Assembly (NCBI GenBank): GCA_002451165.1
Contig: DKBH01000091.1
Span: forward strand, 1 to 6,784
Reading direction: 5' to 3'
DNA: 6,784 bases
Origin: Nitrospiraceae bacterium UBA6905
Lineage (GTDB): Bacteria > Nitrospirota > Thermodesulfovibrionia > Thermodesulfovibrionales > UBA6898
Part shown: positions 5,399-6,784 of the stretch, one piece after another
Numbering within the stretch: the stretch's first letter is position 1
Layout: every line of letters begins with the position of its first letter
The notes under the pieces: generated by a model
The model's input: only the letters and a program-made list of their open reading frames with translations
Told to the model about the DNA's origin: nothing
Databases searched by the model: none
Made by a program: the position numbers and the translations under genes

Positions 5399-5851
5399 CT
5401 ATTTTCTCAAGAAAAACAAAGGGTCACCATCGTGATGGATAACTAACACAACTTCTTCCTCGCTAACTATAGTCCAATCATCTGTTTCGATTGGCGCGGG
5501 AAATACTGCGGATTTTTGATTATCGCTAATTGCCCCTTCAGAAACTTTCGAATAGTTCTTAAGCAAGCGTTCAAAAGGGGCTGACCGCTGCGTTTTTATG
5601 ACGAAGATCGCATCCTTTTTCATGAACTCGTTTAGAGAATTCAATAACGCATATATATTTTCACTGTCAAATTTCTTGGTATTGATATACGTAGCATCCT
5701 TCGAATTCCATTCATAGAGCCAACCGTTAATAAATAACCGCATTTCAGCCATTGCATCGAAAAAGGCTGAAACCAGTTCCCAGCCTGGGGCGGCATTCAT
5801 ATTTGTTGTCCATTCTACATAACGCAGATTTATCTGTGAGATATTAAGCAT
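5399..5851 (-). CDS. Imm3: soluble candidate immunity protein for Rhs tip CT3
   Basis: A 150-residue protein with no signal peptide or membrane span, so presumably cytoplasmic. It starts MLNISQINLRYVEW and ends in a beta-rich stretch VLVIHHDGDPLFFLRK. I do not recognise the family. The ATG at 5851 follows the CT3 stop by 6 nt; the only ribosome-site-like sequence (AAAGGA) is about 14 nt upstream and weak, so coupling to the toxin gene is likely. It is more AT-rich than the Rhs core. By position it is the immunity partner of CT3, and its solubility implies that CT3 has a cytoplasmic target. Its TAG stop is followed within 20 nt by the next Rhs fragment, so cassettes 3 and 2 may share a transcript. 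Confidence 0.75.
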   Translation of the reverse strand: MLNISQINLRYVEWTTNMNAAPGWELVSAFFDAMAEMRLFINGWLYEWNSKDATYINTKKFDSENIYALLNSLNEFMKKDAIFVIKTQRSAPFERLLKNYSKVSEGAISDNQKSAVFPAPIETDDWTIVSEEEVVLVIHHDGDPLFFLRK

Positions 5852-5857
5852 CGTAAA

Positions 5858-6574
5858 TTAATTTATCCTTTCTCTAATGATAGCTTTAAGATGCCCCCAC
5901 CAAGTCTGAATTTGATCAGGCAAATGATGTTTCATTAATCTATTACTTCCAGGTATGGGGTCTACGTGAATATGGGCGCCTTCCTGCCAAACACCACCTG
6001 TCTTCCACCTTCCGGCTGGATCATACCTAAACCAATTATTCGCAATGTTCTGTCGCGCTTTGGATATACACTGCTGTGCTGCTTTGCCTTCTCCAAGAGT
6101 TAATACAGTTAATACTTGCTCGCCCACCATTACTGATGCATTCACTCCTGCCCCAACGTAATCCTGATTCTCAAATGCCGTCACCGCGGTATCCCATGCA
6201 ACTTGACCTGGGACGAGAGAGCGCAGCAACCAGTGGCTTTCGTATAAGCCAAATGGATCAATCAAATTCATAGCAGAATTTCCGACCATCCGATATACGT
6301 TTAGATCAGCTGCCTCCCCCAACGGATCCCTTGTAGACCATTTGCCCGAGCAGGAGTCATAGAAACGGTAGCCGTAGTAATACTGGCCCGTACCGGACTG
6401 TGCTTCTTTTGTCGAGAAGGTATAGGGCTGGTCGAAGATTCCAGACTTTTTCATAAGCTTGCCGAAGGGGTCATAGGCATATGAGGCGACAACTGCCTGA
6501 GCAGAATCGATCAAGGCACTCACATTGCCCTTGCCGTCATAGTTTGTGCACATAGCCACTGGCACGCGTATCAC
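5858..6574 (-). CDS. Orphan Rhs core fragment with putative nuclease tip CT3
   Basis: A 238-residue frame. After about 11 unrelated residues the Rhs core begins at NYDGKGNVSALID, about 100 residues later in the shell than in the other two copies, and passes YYYGYRFYDSCSGKWSTRDP to DPFGL at residue 110. Residues 111-238 (bases 5858-6244) form the tip. Its first half (LVPGQVAWDTAVTAF to MVGEQVLTVLTLG) resembles the helical pre-toxin linker seen after DPxGL in other Rhs proteins. Its second half has GAHIHVDPIPGS and LMKHHLPDQ, placing His at tip residues 91, 93, 106 and 107 plus Lys 105. Clustered His/Lys of this kind are usual in small RNase or DNase tips, but I cannot assign a family. The frame opens with GTG 1 nt after the leader-stub stop, and a second GTG at 6565 has AGGG 8 nt upstream. 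The soluble Imm3 follows 6 nt downstream. Confidence 0.8.
   Translation of the reverse strand: MIRVPVAMCTNYDGKGNVSALIDSAQAVVASYAYDPFGKLMKKSGIFDQPYTFSTKEAQSGTGQYYYGYRFYDSCSGKWSTRDPLGEAADLNVYRMVGNSAMNLIDPFGLYESHWLLRSLVPGQVAWDTAVTAFENQDYVGAGVNASVMVGEQVLTVLTLGEGKAAQQCISKARQNIANNWFRYDPAGRWKTGGVWQEGAHIHVDPIPGSNRLMKHHLPDQIQTWWGHLKAIIRERIN
6324..6542 (-). repeat. Rhs core direct repeat, copy 3 (219 bp)
   Basis: Ungapped match to 1284-1502 and to the corresponding part of copy 2. Similarity stops abruptly at the YDGKGN codons, marking a different deletion endpoint from that of copies 1 and 2. Confidence 0.88.
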
Positions 6575-6575
6575 C

Positions 6576-6716
6576 CTAAATGACCTTCGTCACTTGCCCG
6601 GCGTTGTCGTAGTCGTAGGTGATTACCTCGGCAGAGGCAAGGGATGAAGTGGAGGCAAGCCCCACCAGGGAACATAGTGCAAAGAATATACTTTGTGATC
6701 TTCTAGTAGTGTTCAC
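6576..6716 (-). pseudogene. Rhs leader stub 3 with Sec signal peptide, cut off from its core
   Basis: A 46-residue frame from GTG at 6716. It starts VNTTRRSQS, has a hydrophobic stretch (IFFALCSLVGLA) and an ASA-type cleavage site, then EVITYDYDNAGQVTKVI and a TAG stop. It is the paralogue of stub 1: their DNA aligns without gaps for 145 bp (6586-6730 with 1861-2005), including ribosome binding site and start. The GTG is chosen over an upstream ATG at 6776 because GGAGGGG precedes it and both copies keep it. In an intact gene the YD-repeat shell would continue after VTKVI; here 43 bp of filler leads to the truncated core in another frame. It is probably the relic of an rhs gene with a large internal deletion, although a small exported peptide cannot be excluded. 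Confidence 0.72.
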
Positions 6717-6730
6717 TTCACCCCTCCTAT
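6586..6730 (-). repeat. Rhs leader direct repeat, copy 2 (145 bp)
   Basis: Ungapped partner of 1861-2005. Confidence 0.85.
6719..6727 (-). promoter_or_regulatory. Strong ribosome binding site of leader stub 3
   Basis: GGAGGGGTG on the minus strand, the GGAGG placed 6 nt before the GTG at 6716 and identical to the site before stub 1. No convincing promoter can be assigned in the 57 bases further upstream to the window edge. Confidence 0.75.
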
Positions 6731-6784
6731 CAATCAAACCTAATCGTGCTATTTCTCTTTCATTTCCACAATTCATGACGTGGT

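Noticed and set aside
1284..6542. CRISPR or tandem-repeat array reading of the repeated blocks
   Set aside because: The repeats are hundreds of bases long, coding, few and irregularly spaced; they are Rhs core copies.

Overview
This window is an array of three orphan Rhs (YD-repeat) toxin-tip cassettes, all on the minus strand, each followed by its own presumed immunity gene. The host is probably a Gram-negative bacterium: two Rhs leaders carry Sec-type signal peptides, and two of the immunity candidates are inner-membrane proteins, one with a large apparent periplasmic part. The sequence style (IS1182-type transposase, secreted YD-repeat proteins, moderate GC with AT-rich inserts) would suit a deltaproteobacterial or Nitrospirota-like genome, but this lineage guess is weak.

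Reading in the direction of transcription, from high to low coordinates: (1) a 46-residue Rhs leader stub with signal peptide (6716-6576), then a truncated Rhs core with toxin tip CT3 (6574-5858), then a soluble immunity candidate Imm3 (5851-5399). (2) A second truncated core with tip CT2 (5379-4354), with no leader, overlapped by membrane-anchored immunity candidate Imm2 (4366-3692). (3) A decayed scrap of Rhs leader sequence (3686-3665), then a complete IS1182-family insertion sequence (3620-2032) with 17-bp terminal inverted repeats and a 4-bp TCAA target duplication. (4) A second leader stub (1991-1836), a third truncated core with tip CT1 (1843-767), and a four-helix membrane immunity candidate Imm1 (753-358). 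About 270 bases without a gene follow, and the left edge holds the last 27 codons of a plus-strand HicA-like toxin gene.

The three cores are direct DNA repeats that align without gaps (1284-1818 with 4811-5345; the first 219 bp also with 6324-6542). The two leader stubs align without gaps over 145 bp. The tips and immunity genes share no such similarity. This mosaic (conserved core, unrelated tip, private immunity gene) is the known signature of polymorphic toxin tip exchange. No copy here is a full-length Rhs: the long YD-repeat shell is missing from all three, so the array is best read as displaced or silent tip/immunity modules. A full-length rhs gene may lie beyond the right edge. The immunity proteins hint at where each toxin acts: CT1 and CT2 carry paired C-x3-C motifs and are partnered by membrane proteins, whereas CT3 has histidine motifs suggesting a nuclease and is partnered by a soluble protein.
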